Positions 54,204-63,428 of a stretch of 64,000 nt of DNA are shown here, in pieces. The DNA comes from Prevotella sp. (GTDB lineage: Bacteria > Bacteroidota > Bacteroidia > Bacteroidales > Bacteroidaceae): NCBI GenBank assembly GCA_022773395.1, contig JALFBL010000073.1:1-64000 (forward strand), written 5' to 3'. Both the position numbers and the translations under genes were made by a program. The notes beneath the pieces are model-generated. The model was not told the DNA's origin. It worked only from the letters and a program-made list of their open reading frames with translations, and did no database searches. Numbering within the stretch: position 1 is the first letter of the stretch; each line of letters opens with the position of its first letter.

Positions 54204-55229
54204 ATGAAAATAAAGAGTATGGTGTTGCTGCTGCTGTTGGGCAGTGCAACGGTGATGGCGCAGGAAGACAAGTCGGTGAACTTGTCGGTGGAGGCGCGTG
54301 GGGATTATCAACGCACGAGTGTCGATGGCGAAACGCTGAAAGACGAATGTGGATTCAAAGGCAATCTTGTGAATCTGAAGTTGGATGGAAACATTTCGCG
54401 CGATTTCTCTTATGGCTATAGGCAACGTTTGAACGGCATCAACAAAGACAAGACTTTCTTCGATGCAACCGATTGGCTTTATCTCAATTATCAGGCAACT
54501 GAAAATCTGGCACTCTCGGCGGGAAAAAACGTGGTGCTGGTGGGAGGATGGGAATTTGAAGCCGCTCCTATCGACTGCTATTTCTTGTCAGAATTTTGCT
54601 ATAACTTTGCCTGCTATCAATGGGGAGGGAGTGTTATCGTGAATACGACGGACAAAAAAGACGACCTCACCTTTCAACTGTGCCAAAGCCCTTTCCAAAA
54701 ACACTATACGGCTACGACCGGAAAGAGTGCAGACATGTATTCGTTCAGTTTGATGTGGCATGGAAGGCATGGATTTTTCGAACCGTTGTGGTCGGTGAAC
54801 ATGATGGAGTATGAACCTGGGAAGTATATCAATTACATTGCTTTGGGAAGCAAATTCCATGTGGGAAACAGAATGCAGATTGATTTTGACTATATGAACA
54901 GAGCTGTTTCCGGGCATGCTTTCTGGGGGCGCGACTGTACTGTCATAGGCCGTGTGTCGGTGCAACCTTCCGACAAACTGAATCTGTTTGTCAAGGCAAG
55001 TTATGACGTGAACCAAACTGACAAAACAGCGGATGCATGTGTGCTGAACGGAACGGAGGTGACTCGTGTGGGAGCAGGCTTTGAATATTTCCCGTTGGGA
55101 AACAACAAAGTGCGTCTGCATGGAAACTATTGTTATTCGTTCGGTAAAAACACCAATCCGGGAGGAACGCTACAAGACAAACTTTCCATCTTTGATTTTG
55201 GTGTAAGCTGGCGTGTGAAACTGTTGTGA
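54204..55229 (+). CDS. Outer-membrane porin (phosphate-selective porin O/P-like)
   Basis: This 341-residue protein has a signal peptide (MVLLLLLGSATVMAQ) and an all-beta mature region of alternating amphipathic strands. It begins with DGNISRDFSYGYRQRLNGI and ends with the barrel strand FDFGVSWRVKLL. The layout resembles the porin O/P family common in Bacteroidales. It is likely a channel in the outer membrane; substrate selectivity is unknown. It converges on the nitroreductase gene with a shared terminator. Confidence 0.82.
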   Translation: MKIKSMVLLLLLGSATVMAQEDKSVNLSVEARGDYQRTSVDGETLKDECGFKGNLVNLKLDGNISRDFSYGYRQRLNGINKDKTFFDATDWLYLNYQATENLALSAGKNVVLVGGWEFEAAPIDCYFLSEFCYNFACYQWGGSVIVNTTDKKDDLTFQLCQSPFQKHYTATTGKSADMYSFSLMWHGRHGFFEPLWSVNMMEYEPGKYINYIALGSKFHVGNRMQIDFDYMNRAVSGHAFWGRDCTVIGRVSVQPSDKLNLFVKASYDVNQTDKTADACVLNGTEVTRVGAGFEYFPLGNNKVRLHGNYCYSFGKNTNPGGTLQDKLSIFDFGVSWRVKLL

Positions 55230-55250
55230 TCTTTTATGGACATATAGCGA

Positions 55251-55285
55251 AAAAAAAGCAGGAATCGAAAATTCCTGCTTTTTTT
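55251..55285. terminator. Bidirectional intrinsic terminator
   Basis: Fifteen-base perfect arms (AAAAAAAGCAGGAAT/ATTCCTGCTTTTTTT) with loop CGAAA give a T-run on both strands. They lie between the convergent porin and nitroreductase genes. Confidence 0.92.
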
Positions 55286-55306
55286 AATGGGGAAATGAAC
55301 CGATGC

Positions 55307-56044
55307 TTATAGAAATCCTTGTTGTTTCAGGGCCTCTATGAATCCGGCAGACATGGCTTCGTTGTCCTTTTTCGTATAACGAATGTCCGTGAATATTTGG
55401 GCGAGCGTTTCTTTGTGGTTGATGGTCAGGAATTCCTGGTTTTCGGGAAGGTTCTCCTTGGGAGTGTAGAATTCGTCTATTTTCTCGACGGTATAGTCCT
55501 CGTAGGTTTCTTGGTGGACTATGGCACTCAGGGGAAGTCGGTCGGTGAGTGGGGGATTTTCGTCGGGCCATCCGAGCGAGAGTGTAGCAATGGGCATTAC
55601 GAGCTTTGGCAAATGCAGCGTGTTGATAATGGTTTGGGGCATATATACGGTTGTTCCCAAATAGCAATAGCCCAAGCCCTCTTCCTCTGCCAGGTTGCAG
55701 AAGGTTTGCGTGAACAGAAGGGCATCGCTGGCAGCGTTGATGAACGACAGGAAGTTGTTGTAGCCCGGTGTTGCCTTGCGGTTTTCTGCCCAAATGCTAG
55801 TGCGCCTGAAATCAGCGCAAATGGTGAGCAGGACGGGGGCTTGTGTCACCATGGGCTGGTTGAAATGTGCCGGTGCCAAACGGGCTTTCATTTCTTTGGA
55901 ACGGGTGACAACAACACTGTAGAGCTGCAGGTTGCCCATGGTTTGTGTGCGCTCTGAAAGCGAGAGAAGTTTGTTGAGCAACTCGTCGGAAATCTCTTCC
56001 GATTTGTATTTTCTGATGGTTCTTCTTGTTTTGATGGTTTTCAT
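55307..56044 (-). CDS. NADPH-dependent nitroreductase/flavin reductase (NfsA/Frp-like)
   Basis: This 245-residue FMN enzyme begins RTIRKYKSEEISDELLNKLL, the nitroreductase start. It has SERTQTMGNLQLYSVVVTRS near the FMN site and LGYCYLGTTVYMPQTI with the GlxxxG-type flavin loop. The C-terminal excursion (about 185-245) fits the NfsA/Frp group. It likely reduces quinones, nitro-compounds or flavins with NADPH. It is a single gene. Confidence 0.88.
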   Translation of the reverse strand: MKTIKTRRTIRKYKSEEISDELLNKLLSLSERTQTMGNLQLYSVVVTRSKEMKARLAPAHFNQPMVTQAPVLLTICADFRRTSIWAENRKATPGYNNFLSFINAASDALLFTQTFCNLAEEEGLGYCYLGTTVYMPQTIINTLHLPKLVMPIATLSLGWPDENPPLTDRLPLSAIVHQETYEDYTVEKIDEFYTPKENLPENQEFLTINHKETLAQIFTDIRYTKKDNEAMSAGFIEALKQQGFL

Positions 56045-56173
56045 TTTGGAAAATTTTATTTAGTGCAAAGTTAATAATATTTTCTCAAAGGGAAAATCAA
56101 CGCATGAAAAAAATATTTGAAATTTTTATAAAAGTATGGCTGTTTGTCAAAAAATGCTCGTATCTTTGCAGAA

Positions 56174-56305
56174 AAGAATTTTCCTCGAAATCATTGTGGC
56201 AACGGTTTGGAATGCCTTTGGATGATTGCCGCATCCCTGCTGCGGTGGTTGTACGGGGGAAGTGGCATTCTTTTCTACACATATTGACAAATAAAAAAAC
56301 ATAGA
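56174..56305 (+). promoter_or_regulatory. Structured leader upstream of B12-dependent ribonucleotide reductase
   Basis: A -7 element TATCTTTG (56161-56168) would start a leader of about 130 bases. It contains GAATGCC (56210-56216) pairing perfectly with GGCATTC (56264-56270). Inside is a hairpin CCGCA...TGCGG (56229-56245), extended by G-T pairs. A further complement TTCCTC/GGGGAA (56181-56186 with 56256-56261) could form a pseudoknot or alternative stem. It does not show the conserved core of the classical cobalamin riboswitch. Its position suggests gene control, perhaps by B12 or dNTP state. Confidence 0.45.
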
Positions 56306-58849
56306 ATGAAAATCTACTCTTATGACGATGCGTTCAAGGCATCGTTGGAATATTTCAAAGGCGATGAACTTGCTGCCCGCGTTTGGGTGAACAAGTATGC
56401 CATGAAGGATAGTTTCGGAAGTATCTTTGAACAGAGTCCGAAGGATATGCATTGGAGGATAGCCAATGAAATAGCCAGGATTGAACGGAAATACGACAAT
56501 CCCATGTCGGCCGAGGAAATCTTTGCCTTGCTCGACCATTTTAAATACATCATCCCGGCCGGAAGCCCGATGACGGGTATTGGCAACAGTTTTCAAGTGG
56601 CGTCACTGTCCAACTGTTTCGTTGTGGGGCTTGATGGCGATGCCGATTCGTATGGGGCGATATTGCGCATTGACGAGGAACAGGTGCAACTGATGAAGCG
56701 TCGAGGCGGAGTGGGGCACGATTTGACCCATGTGCGCCCGAAAGGATCGCCCGTGAACAATTCGGCACTCACTTCTACGGGACTTGTGCCTTTTATGGAG
56801 CGTTATAGTAATAGTACGCGCGAGGTGGCTCAGGACGGACGGCGGGGCGCGCTGATGCTGTCGGTGGGAATCAGACATCCTGACAGTGAGGCGTTTATTG
56901 ATGCGAAAATGACCGAAGGGAAGGTGACGGGTGCCAACGTGAGCGTGAAAATTGATGATGAGTTCATGCGGGCAGCCATCGATGACAAAGAGTATGTGCA
57001 GCAGTTTCCTGTTGACAGCGACAAGCCGTTGGTGAAGAGAAACATCAAGGCAAAGGAATTGTGGGAGAAGATTGTGCACAATGCTTGGAAGAGCGCAGAG
57101 CCGGGTGTGTTGTTTTGGGATACGATTTTGCGTGAAAGCATTCCTGACTGTTATGCCGATTTGGGCTTCCGTACGGTGAGCACCAATCCTTGCGGTGAAA
57201 TACCATTGTGTCCTTACGATTCTTGCAGGCTTCTGAGTATCAATCTTTTCAGTTATGTGGTGAATCCGTTTACCAAGGATGCCCATTTCGATTTCGACCT
57301 GTTCCGCAAACATGTGGGATGTGCCCAGCGACTGATGGACGACATCGTGGATTTGGAATTGGAGAAGATAGACCTGATTATGGATAAAATCAGGAAGGAT
57401 CCGCAAAGCGATGAAGTGAAAGGAACGGAATACCATCTTTGGGAGAAAATCAAGGACAAAAGTTCCAAGGGTCGCCGAACAGGTGTGGGCATTACGGCAG
57501 AGGGTGACATGATTGCTGCCATGCTGTTGAGATATGGTTCTGAAGAAGCTACCAATTTTTCTGTTGAGGTGCATAAGGAATTGGCATTGAGTGCCTATCG
57601 CTCTTCGGTGGAAATGGCAAAAGAACGTGGAGCCTTTGCCGTGTTTGATGCAAAACGCGAAGAAAAGAACCCGTTTATTCTCCGTCTGAAGGAAACCGAT
57701 GGAAAACTCTATGAGGATATGAAAAAATATGGCAGGCGCAACATTGCGTGCCTGACCATTGCTCCTACGGGAACCACCTCGCTGATGACACAGACCACAA
57801 GCGGCATAGAGCCTGTTTTCATGCCTGTTTACAAACGCCGCCGCAAGGTGAATCCCAATGATGCGGATGTGCATGTTGACTTCGTCGATGAGGTGGGGGA
57901 TTCATTTGAGGAATATATTGTTTACCACAAGAAATTCATTGACTGGATGGTGATCAACGGTATTGATACCGAGAAGAAATATACGCAAGGGGAAATTGAC
58001 GAGTTGGTGGCACGTTCACCTTATTATAAAGCCACTGCCAACGACGTGGACTGGCTGATGAAGGTGAAGATGCAAGGGGCAATACAGAAATGGGTGGATC
58101 ATTCTATCAGTGTGACCGTAAACTTGCCGAACGATGTGGACGAATCGTTGGTGAACCGTTTGTACGTTGAGGCCTGGAGGAGTGGCTGCAAGGGCTGTAC
58201 CATTTATAGGGACGGATCGCGGTCGGGCGTGATGATTCAGGTGAACGAGAAGAAACCGAAAGAAGAGAAGGGGCTGTCCTTGCCCTGCAAGCATCCTGAG
58301 GTGACGGAGGTGAGACCTCAAACACTGGAATGTGATGTGGTGCGCTTCCAAAACAACAAAGAAAAATGGGTGGCGTTTGTAGGGTTGCTGGACGGTTATC
58401 CATACGAAATCTTTACCGGGTTGCAGGATGACGAAGAAGGTATTGTACTGCCTAAGACGGTTACGAAAGGAAAGATCATCAAGAATGTGTGTGAAGACGG
58501 CTCCAAGAGATATGACTTCCAGTTTGAAAACAAGCGAGGCTACAAAACTACGGTTGAAGGGCTGAGCGAAAAGTTCAATCCTGAATACTGGAATTACGCT
58601 AAGTTGATTTCCGGAGTCTTGAGATACAGGATGCCTATCGAACATGTTATTAAGTTGGTCAGTTCGCTACAACTCAAGAACGAGAGTATCAACACTTGGA
58701 AAGTGGGTGTAGAGCGGGCGTTGAAAAAATACATATCTGATGGAACGGAAGCCAAAGGACAGAAATGCCCGAATTGCGAGCAGGAAACACTCGTCTATCA
58801 GGAGGGATGTTTGATTTGCACGAATTGTGGAGCCTCTCGTTGTGGATAA
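56306..58849 (+). CDS. nrdJ: Adenosylcobalamin-dependent (class II) ribonucleoside-diphosphate reductase
   Basis: This 847-residue enzyme converts ribonucleotides to deoxyribonucleotides using adenosylcobalamin. Class II features are visible: the substrate-site motif SLSNCFVVGLDGDADS, GGVGHDLTHVRPKGS, and NPCGEIPLCPYDSC with the catalytic Cys/Glu. The thymine-loop region is LTIAPTGTTSLM, and SGCKGCTIYRDGSRSGV lies near the end of the barrel. The extreme C-terminus (CPNCEQ...CTNCGASRCG) is a zinc ribbon that relays electrons. It does not need oxygen, which suits an anaerobe. folB overlaps or directly follows its stop. Confidence 0.95.
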   Translation: MKIYSYDDAFKASLEYFKGDELAARVWVNKYAMKDSFGSIFEQSPKDMHWRIANEIARIERKYDNPMSAEEIFALLDHFKYIIPAGSPMTGIGNSFQVASLSNCFVVGLDGDADSYGAILRIDEEQVQLMKRRGGVGHDLTHVRPKGSPVNNSALTSTGLVPFMERYSNSTREVAQDGRRGALMLSVGIRHPDSEAFIDAKMTEGKVTGANVSVKIDDEFMRAAIDDKEYVQQFPVDSDKPLVKRNIKAKELWEKIVHNAWKSAEPGVLFWDTILRESIPDCYADLGFRTVSTNPCGEIPLCPYDSCRLLSINLFSYVVNPFTKDAHFDFDLFRKHVGCAQRLMDDIVDLELEKIDLIMDKIRKDPQSDEVKGTEYHLWEKIKDKSSKGRRTGVGITAEGDMIAAMLLRYGSEEATNFSVEVHKELALSAYRSSVEMAKERGAFAVFDAKREEKNPFILRLKETDGKLYEDMKKYGRRNIACLTIAPTGTTSLMTQTTSGIEPVFMPVYKRRRKVNPNDADVHVDFVDEVGDSFEEYIVYHKKFIDWMVINGIDTEKKYTQGEIDELVARSPYYKATANDVDWLMKVKMQGAIQKWVDHSISVTVNLPNDVDESLVNRLYVEAWRSGCKGCTIYRDGSRSGVMIQVNEKKPKEEKGLSLPCKHPEVTEVRPQTLECDVVRFQNNKEKWVAFVGLLDGYPYEIFTGLQDDEEGIVLPKTVTKGKIIKNVCEDGSKRYDFQFENKRGYKTTVEGLSEKFNPEYWNYAKLISGVLRYRMPIEHVIKLVSSLQLKNESINTWKVGVERALKKYISDGTEAKGQKCPNCEQETLVYQEGCLICTNCGASRCG

Positions 58850-58878
58850 TGTATGTGTGCCTTGAAGAAAACGGTAGC

Positions 58879-59253
58879 ATGGTATTGAAGGAGAGTCATG
58901 TCTTTCTTGAGAACTTGAGGTTTTATGCCTATCATGGTGTCCTTCCGCAAGAAAGGGTTGTGGGAGGAGATTATCTTGTGAGTGTCCGTGTGGGCATTTC
59001 GATGGCAAAGGCGATGGTCTCGGACAACGTGGACGACACTGCTAACTATGCGGAACTGTATGAAATCATAAATAAGGAAATGCAGACGCCATCCAACCTG
59101 CTGGAGCATCTGGCAGGAAGGATTGGCGAGGCTATTCTGGAAAAAATGCCGGGAGCTGGAGATGTGAAGATTAGAATCACTAAAAGGAATCCTCCTATGG
59201 GAGCCGATGTTGATGGTGCTGGTGTGGAAATCTGTGTGACGCGAGAACCTTAA
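58879..59253 (+). CDS. folB: Dihydroneopterin aldolase
   Basis: This protein of about 124 residues of the tunnelling fold converts dihydroneopterin to 6-hydroxymethyl-dihydropterin in folate synthesis. The family motif is RFYAYHGVLPQERVVGGDY, and the catalytic Lys lies in VKIRITKRNPPMG. I chose the ATG of MVLKESHVFLENLRF, which matches the usual N-terminus. An earlier ATG at 58849 overlaps the nrdJ stop (TAATG) and would add ten residues, so coupling is possible with either start. Confidence 0.92.
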   Translation: MVLKESHVFLENLRFYAYHGVLPQERVVGGDYLVSVRVGISMAKAMVSDNVDDTANYAELYEIINKEMQTPSNLLEHLAGRIGEAILEKMPGAGDVKIRITKRNPPMGADVDGAGVEICVTREP

Positions 59254-59317
59254 TTAATGATAAAACTCTTGTGCATTCTGTAGTTTGTGGTGAATATTGA
59301 TTAAATTTGCATACGAT

Positions 59318-60664
59318 ATGGGTAAGAAGGTTCTATTCATAGTGTCGATATTAATTTCTTTTGCGGTCTCGACCGTGAAGGCTGATCATACGTTCACACT
59401 TGTCATAGATGCAGGTCATGGTGGGCGTGATGCAGGGGCCGTCGGTGCTTTTTCCAAAGAAAAGGATATTAATTTAAAGGTGGCGTTGGCATTTGGAAGA
59501 TACGTTGAAAGGAATTGTCCCGATGTGAAAGTGGTATATACACGTAAGACAGATGTGTTTCTCGCACTGAATGAACGTGCCAATATTGCCAATCGAAACA
59601 AGGCCGATTTGTTTGTGAGCATTCATACCAATGCGTTGCCAAAAGGTAAGATTGCAAGAGGTTTTGAGGTCTATTCACTGGGAATGCACAGGGCATCGGA
59701 CAATCTCGATGTGGCAAAGAGAGAAAATTCAGTAATTCTTATAGAAAAGGATTATAAGCAGCGGTATGAGGGTTTCGATCCCAACTCGAGCGAAAGTTAT
59801 ATTATGTTCGAGTTTATTCAAGACAAGAATATGGCAAAAAGCGTGGAATTGGCAAAGCTTATACAAAAGGAAGTCTGTGCATCGGCCGGCCGCCCCAATA
59901 AAGGTGTGCATCAGGCTGGTTTCCTGGTTCTGCGTGCTACTTCTATGCCGAGTTGTCTCGTTGAATTAGGATTTATTACAACTCCGGATGAAGAGCGATT
60001 GTTAAACTCTGATTCAGGAGTGGAAGACTATGCAAGAGGAATTTATCAGGCTTTTGTAAAGTATAAAAAAAAATACAATGGGAGCGTTACGGTCCCTTTC
60101 GTGCAAAAGGCGAGTCAGGAAGGAGAAGTGCCATTGAAAGAACTCGCCATGGGAATGCCCCAAAAGCAGGAAAGAGAACCGAGAAAAATGGTGGAGAAAG
60201 TGCCTCAAAGAATTGATGGTGAGGAAAAGCAATTAGAAGAAAAGCCGTTTGTTCCGTTTCAAGAAAAGCAAGATGCTGCTGGAAATTTAGAACAAGGTGT
60301 CTTTCAAGCAGCTGTTGTGCCGGATGACAGGGATTCGATAAGTGGGTCACAGCGTTTTTTGTTGTCTGTCAATGATAAGACAGACGGGGACGCTATCATC
60401 TTCAAGGTACAGATTATGGCAACTGAAAAGTTGGTGAATACAAATGGGGCTTTGTTTAAAGGTGTGGAAAATGTTGACGTGTACCAAGATCACGGTATGT
60501 ACAAATACACACTTGGAGCATCGGAAGATTATAATGAAATATATAGATTGCGCAAGTCTGTTCTCGATAAATTTCCTGCTGCTTTCATCATTGCCTTGAA
60601 AAACAATGAAAGGGTGGATGTGAGAGATGCCATCAGGATTTTCAAGGAAAATAAGAAAAATTAG
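59318..60664 (+). CDS. N-acetylmuramoyl-L-alanine amidase with C-terminal SPOR-like region
   Basis: This 448-residue exported enzyme cleaves the amide bond between MurNAc and the peptide in peptidoglycan. The start MGKKVLFIVSILIS gives a normal signal peptide. A -7 element TAAATTTG at 59302-59309 makes the earlier ATG at 59297 unlikely. The amidase_3 domain (about 27-250) shows zinc ligands in DAGHGGRDAGA and FVSIHTNA, and the catalytic Glu in LVELGFITTPDE. A charged linker and a C-terminal SPOR-like fold (IIFKVQIMATEKL... YKYTLGASEDYNE) follow and may target septal glycan. Confidence 0.92.
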   Translation: MGKKVLFIVSILISFAVSTVKADHTFTLVIDAGHGGRDAGAVGAFSKEKDINLKVALAFGRYVERNCPDVKVVYTRKTDVFLALNERANIANRNKADLFVSIHTNALPKGKIARGFEVYSLGMHRASDNLDVAKRENSVILIEKDYKQRYEGFDPNSSESYIMFEFIQDKNMAKSVELAKLIQKEVCASAGRPNKGVHQAGFLVLRATSMPSCLVELGFITTPDEERLLNSDSGVEDYARGIYQAFVKYKKKYNGSVTVPFVQKASQEGEVPLKELAMGMPQKQEREPRKMVEKVPQRIDGEEKQLEEKPFVPFQEKQDAAGNLEQGVFQAAVVPDDRDSISGSQRFLLSVNDKTDGDAIIFKVQIMATEKLVNTNGALFKGVENVDVYQDHGMYKYTLGASEDYNEIYRLRKSVLDKFPAAFIIALKNNERVDVRDAIRIFKENKKN

Positions 60665-60739
60665 ATGAGAGCGTGTGTGATATTGTAATGGAATGTGTCT
60701 GAAAGATTAATTTGAATATAAAGAAAGGATGAGATTGAA

Positions 60740-61639
60740 ATGAAGTTCACAAAGGAAATAAAAATAGCATTGGTTGCCATTGCGGGACTTGTCACCTTGT
60801 TTTTCGGATTGAATTTTCTGAAAGGACTAAATATTTTCTCTTCAGAGGAAATCTATTATCTGTCTTTTAAAGATATAACCGGGCTTAGTGCGAGTAGCCC
60901 TATTTATGCCGATGGGTATAGAGTGGGCGTGGTCAAATCTATCGATTATGATTTTAGCAATCGAGATGGAATCAGAGTAGAAGCGGGAATTAATCCCGAA
61001 CTTAGAATTCCGAAAGGTAGTCGTGCCGAAATCGTAAGCGATTTGCTCGGAAACATACAGGTGAATCTTTTGCTTGCCAATAATCCTCGTGAACGTATGC
61101 ATTCGGGAGATGTGATTTATGGAATAATAAACGATGGGGCTATGGGTAAGGTAAAGGAAATGATTCCTGCTATTGAGAAAATATTGCCGAAACTCGATTC
61201 TATCATGTATAGTCTTAATCTGTTATTGGCCGATCCTTCCATTGCACGTTCTATCCATCATGTGGAAACGATAACGGAGAATCTTGCTGTCACGTCGAAA
61301 GAGTTGAACACAATGATGGTTGGATTGAACAGAAATGTTCCAGGAATGTTTCATAAGGCGAACGAAGTTTTGAACAATGTCAATACTGTTACTTCTACTC
61401 TCGCTAAGGTGGACGTAGTTACTACGATGGCTAGAGTAGATGCAACTCTTCAGAATGTAGAACAACTTTCGATGAAGTTGAATAGTAATGAAGGAACGTT
61501 GGGATTGTTGATGAGAGATCCGTCTCTATACAATAATTTGAACTCAACAATGAGAAATGCGGATTCACTGTTAGTGAATTTAAGGTCTAATCCCAAACGA
61601 TATGTTCACTTCTCTTTATTCGGAAGAAAAGATAAATAA
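60740..61639 (+). CDS. MCE/MlaD family protein
   Basis: This 299-residue protein has one N-terminal membrane helix (ALVAIAGLVTLFFGLNFL). The MCE domain spans about 35-115 (YYLSFKDITGLSASSPIYADGYRVG). A long helical C-terminus with heptad-like repeats follows. MlaD-type proteins form hexameric rings that carry phospholipids between membranes. It lies 76 bases after the amidase on the same strand, an arrangement common in Bacteroidales. Confidence 0.92.
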   Translation: MKFTKEIKIALVAIAGLVTLFFGLNFLKGLNIFSSEEIYYLSFKDITGLSASSPIYADGYRVGVVKSIDYDFSNRDGIRVEAGINPELRIPKGSRAEIVSDLLGNIQVNLLLANNPRERMHSGDVIYGIINDGAMGKVKEMIPAIEKILPKLDSIMYSLNLLLADPSIARSIHHVETITENLAVTSKELNTMMVGLNRNVPGMFHKANEVLNNVNTVTSTLAKVDVVTTMARVDATLQNVEQLSMKLNSNEGTLGLLMRDPSLYNNLNSTMRNADSLLVNLRSNPKRYVHFSLFGRKDK

Positions 61640-61829
61640 TGCCTATTTAAAAAATATCTAAATAGACAAATCGTTTGTCTTTTGCTTTTCAATAATTGTA
61701 TAAGTGTCTATCAATAGAAGCCTTCCGACTATAAAGAAACAATCGGGTAACCATGCGAATAATTTTATGAAGGTATTTTAATTCATTTGTTATCAATGTC
61801 TTATAAATATGCAATATATTACGATATAT

Positions 61830-61878
61830 AAATGTAAAAAAATGATGCTAACATGCCATCGTTAGGCATTTTACATTT
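61830..61878. repeat. Long inverted repeat in the dnaA upstream region
   Basis: The outer arms AAATGTAAAA/TTTTACATTT are perfect and enclose TGCTAAC/GTTAGGCA with a one-base bulge and an 8-base loop. Read on the minus strand, the inner hairpin is followed by TTTTTTT. The gap 61640-62010 is AT-rich and has no gene. Only weak DnaA-box-like words (TTATCCGTT, TTATCAATG) occur, so I do not call an origin. Confidence 0.6.
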
Positions 61879-62010
61879 AAAGTGATTCCCTGGCGAAAAA
61901 CGAGTATTTGTTTATTTGATTTTTTTTTCAGAACTTTGCATTGACAAAGATACGAACTGTTATCCGTTGTCAATAAAATAAATATTAAATTATCAAAGGA
62001 CATCTCCTGT

Positions 62011-63420
62011 ATGAGTATTAATCCCCGTGCACTTTGGGATAATTGCCTTGCTAATATCAAGGAAAATGTTTCAGAACAGCAATTCAACGCATGGTTCAAG
62101 CCAATTGAATTCGGTTCTTATCAGCCTTCCACCAAGACTTTATTGGTGAAAGTTCCGAGTTTGTTTGTGTACGAGTATTTGGAGGAGAACTATATTGATT
62201 TGTTAAGCAAGACACTCATTCGTTCCTTTGGTGTCGGTGTTCGTTTGAATTATCGGGTAATGACAGATAAAACCAATAACATTACACAAGATTTTCAGGC
62301 GGAACCTACAGCAGACATAGATTCGCAAAGACCTAAGACAAGAGGAAATCAACCACCTACTATTTTGGATGCAGCGCAACCGCAGGAGATTGATTCCCAA
62401 CTTGATCCTCATCATACGTTCGCTAATTATATAGAAGGTGACAGTAACAAATTGTCGCGGAGTGTAGGTTTGTCGATAGCGGAACATCCTGGAACAACAC
62501 AGTTTAATCCAATGTTTATTTTTGGACCCAGCGGCTGTGGGAAAACCCACCTTATTAATGCGATAGGCGTTCGTACAAAGGAATTGTATCCTCAAAAGCG
62601 TGTGCTGTATGTAAGTGCACGGTTATTTCAGGTGCAATATACGAACGCTGTATTGCAGAACAAGACGAATGATTTCATCAACTTCTATCAAACCATTGAT
62701 ATGTTGATAGTGGATGATATTCAGGAGTGGATGACTGCCACCAAGACGCAAGATACTTTCTTTCACATCTTCAATCATCTTTTTAAAAACGGAAAGAGAA
62801 TCATCCTCGCATCCGATCGTCCTCCCGTTGATTTAAAAGGCATGAACGAGCGTTTGCTCACCCGTTTTGCTTGTGGTCTTATCGCAGAATTGGAGAAGCC
62901 GAATGTGCAATTGTGCATTGACATTTTAAACAGTAAGATTAAACGTGATGGATTAAAGATACCCGCAGATGTAGTGCAGTTTATTGCTGAGACTGCCAAT
63001 GGAAGCGTTCGGGATTTGGAAGGTGTCATCAACTCGTTACTGGCATATAGCATTGTATATAATGGAAGTATTGATATGCGCTTGGCAGAGCGTGTTATCA
63101 AGAGGGCTGTGAAAATCGATAATCGTCCTTTGACCGTCGATGAAATAGTGGAAACGGTTTGCCATCATTTCGATGTTCCTGCTTCGGCAATATCCAGTCG
63201 GTCCCGTAAACATGAGTTGGTGGTAGTTCGTCAAGTGTCCATGTATCTCGCACAGAAATATACTAAAATGCCTGCTGCCCGAATCGGAAAACTTGTTGGG
63301 GGCAGAGATCATTCTACAGTCATTCACAGTTGTTCTCAAATAGAGCGACGTATGAAAGTAGACCATCTGTTTTATAACGAGGTGGCGAGCATTGAAAATT
63401 CGTTCAAACTGAAAAGTTGA
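62011..63420 (+). CDS. dnaA: Chromosomal replication initiator DnaA
   Basis: This 469-residue protein is the AAA+ initiator that melts the origin. Domain I (about 1-85) begins PRALWDNCLANIKENVSEQQ, followed by a short variable linker. The AAA+ domain has Walker A GPSGCGKTH and Walker B MLIVDDIQEW, and sensor II lies near NGSVRDLEGVINSLL. The C-terminal DNA-binding domain carries VGGRDHSTVIHSCSQIERR, which reads the DnaA box. The length is normal. Confidence 0.98.
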   Translation: MSINPRALWDNCLANIKENVSEQQFNAWFKPIEFGSYQPSTKTLLVKVPSLFVYEYLEENYIDLLSKTLIRSFGVGVRLNYRVMTDKTNNITQDFQAEPTADIDSQRPKTRGNQPPTILDAAQPQEIDSQLDPHHTFANYIEGDSNKLSRSVGLSIAEHPGTTQFNPMFIFGPSGCGKTHLINAIGVRTKELYPQKRVLYVSARLFQVQYTNAVLQNKTNDFINFYQTIDMLIVDDIQEWMTATKTQDTFFHIFNHLFKNGKRIILASDRPPVDLKGMNERLLTRFACGLIAELEKPNVQLCIDILNSKIKRDGLKIPADVVQFIAETANGSVRDLEGVINSLLAYSIVYNGSIDMRLAERVIKRAVKIDNRPLTVDEIVETVCHHFDVPASAISSRSRKHELVVVRQVSMYLAQKYTKMPAARIGKLVGGRDHSTVIHSCSQIERRMKVDHLFYNEVASIENSFKLKS

Positions 63421-63428
63421 TTCTTTCT

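Noticed and set aside
56104-56304. 66-residue ORF in the nrdJ leader
   Set aside because: It begins upstream of the predicted transcription start and overlaps paired RNA elements; no similarity to known small proteins.
56174-56305. Classical cobalamin riboswitch
   Set aside because: The position is attractive, but I cannot find the conserved core sequences of the cobalamin riboswitch, and the leader is short for it.
56603-57874. 423-residue minus ORF
   Set aside because: Antisense of nrdJ with His-rich shadow composition.
61640-62010. Replication origin next to dnaA
   Set aside because: The region is AT-rich but shows only weak DnaA-box-like words, no cluster of TTATCCACA, and many Bacteroidota origins are not beside dnaA.
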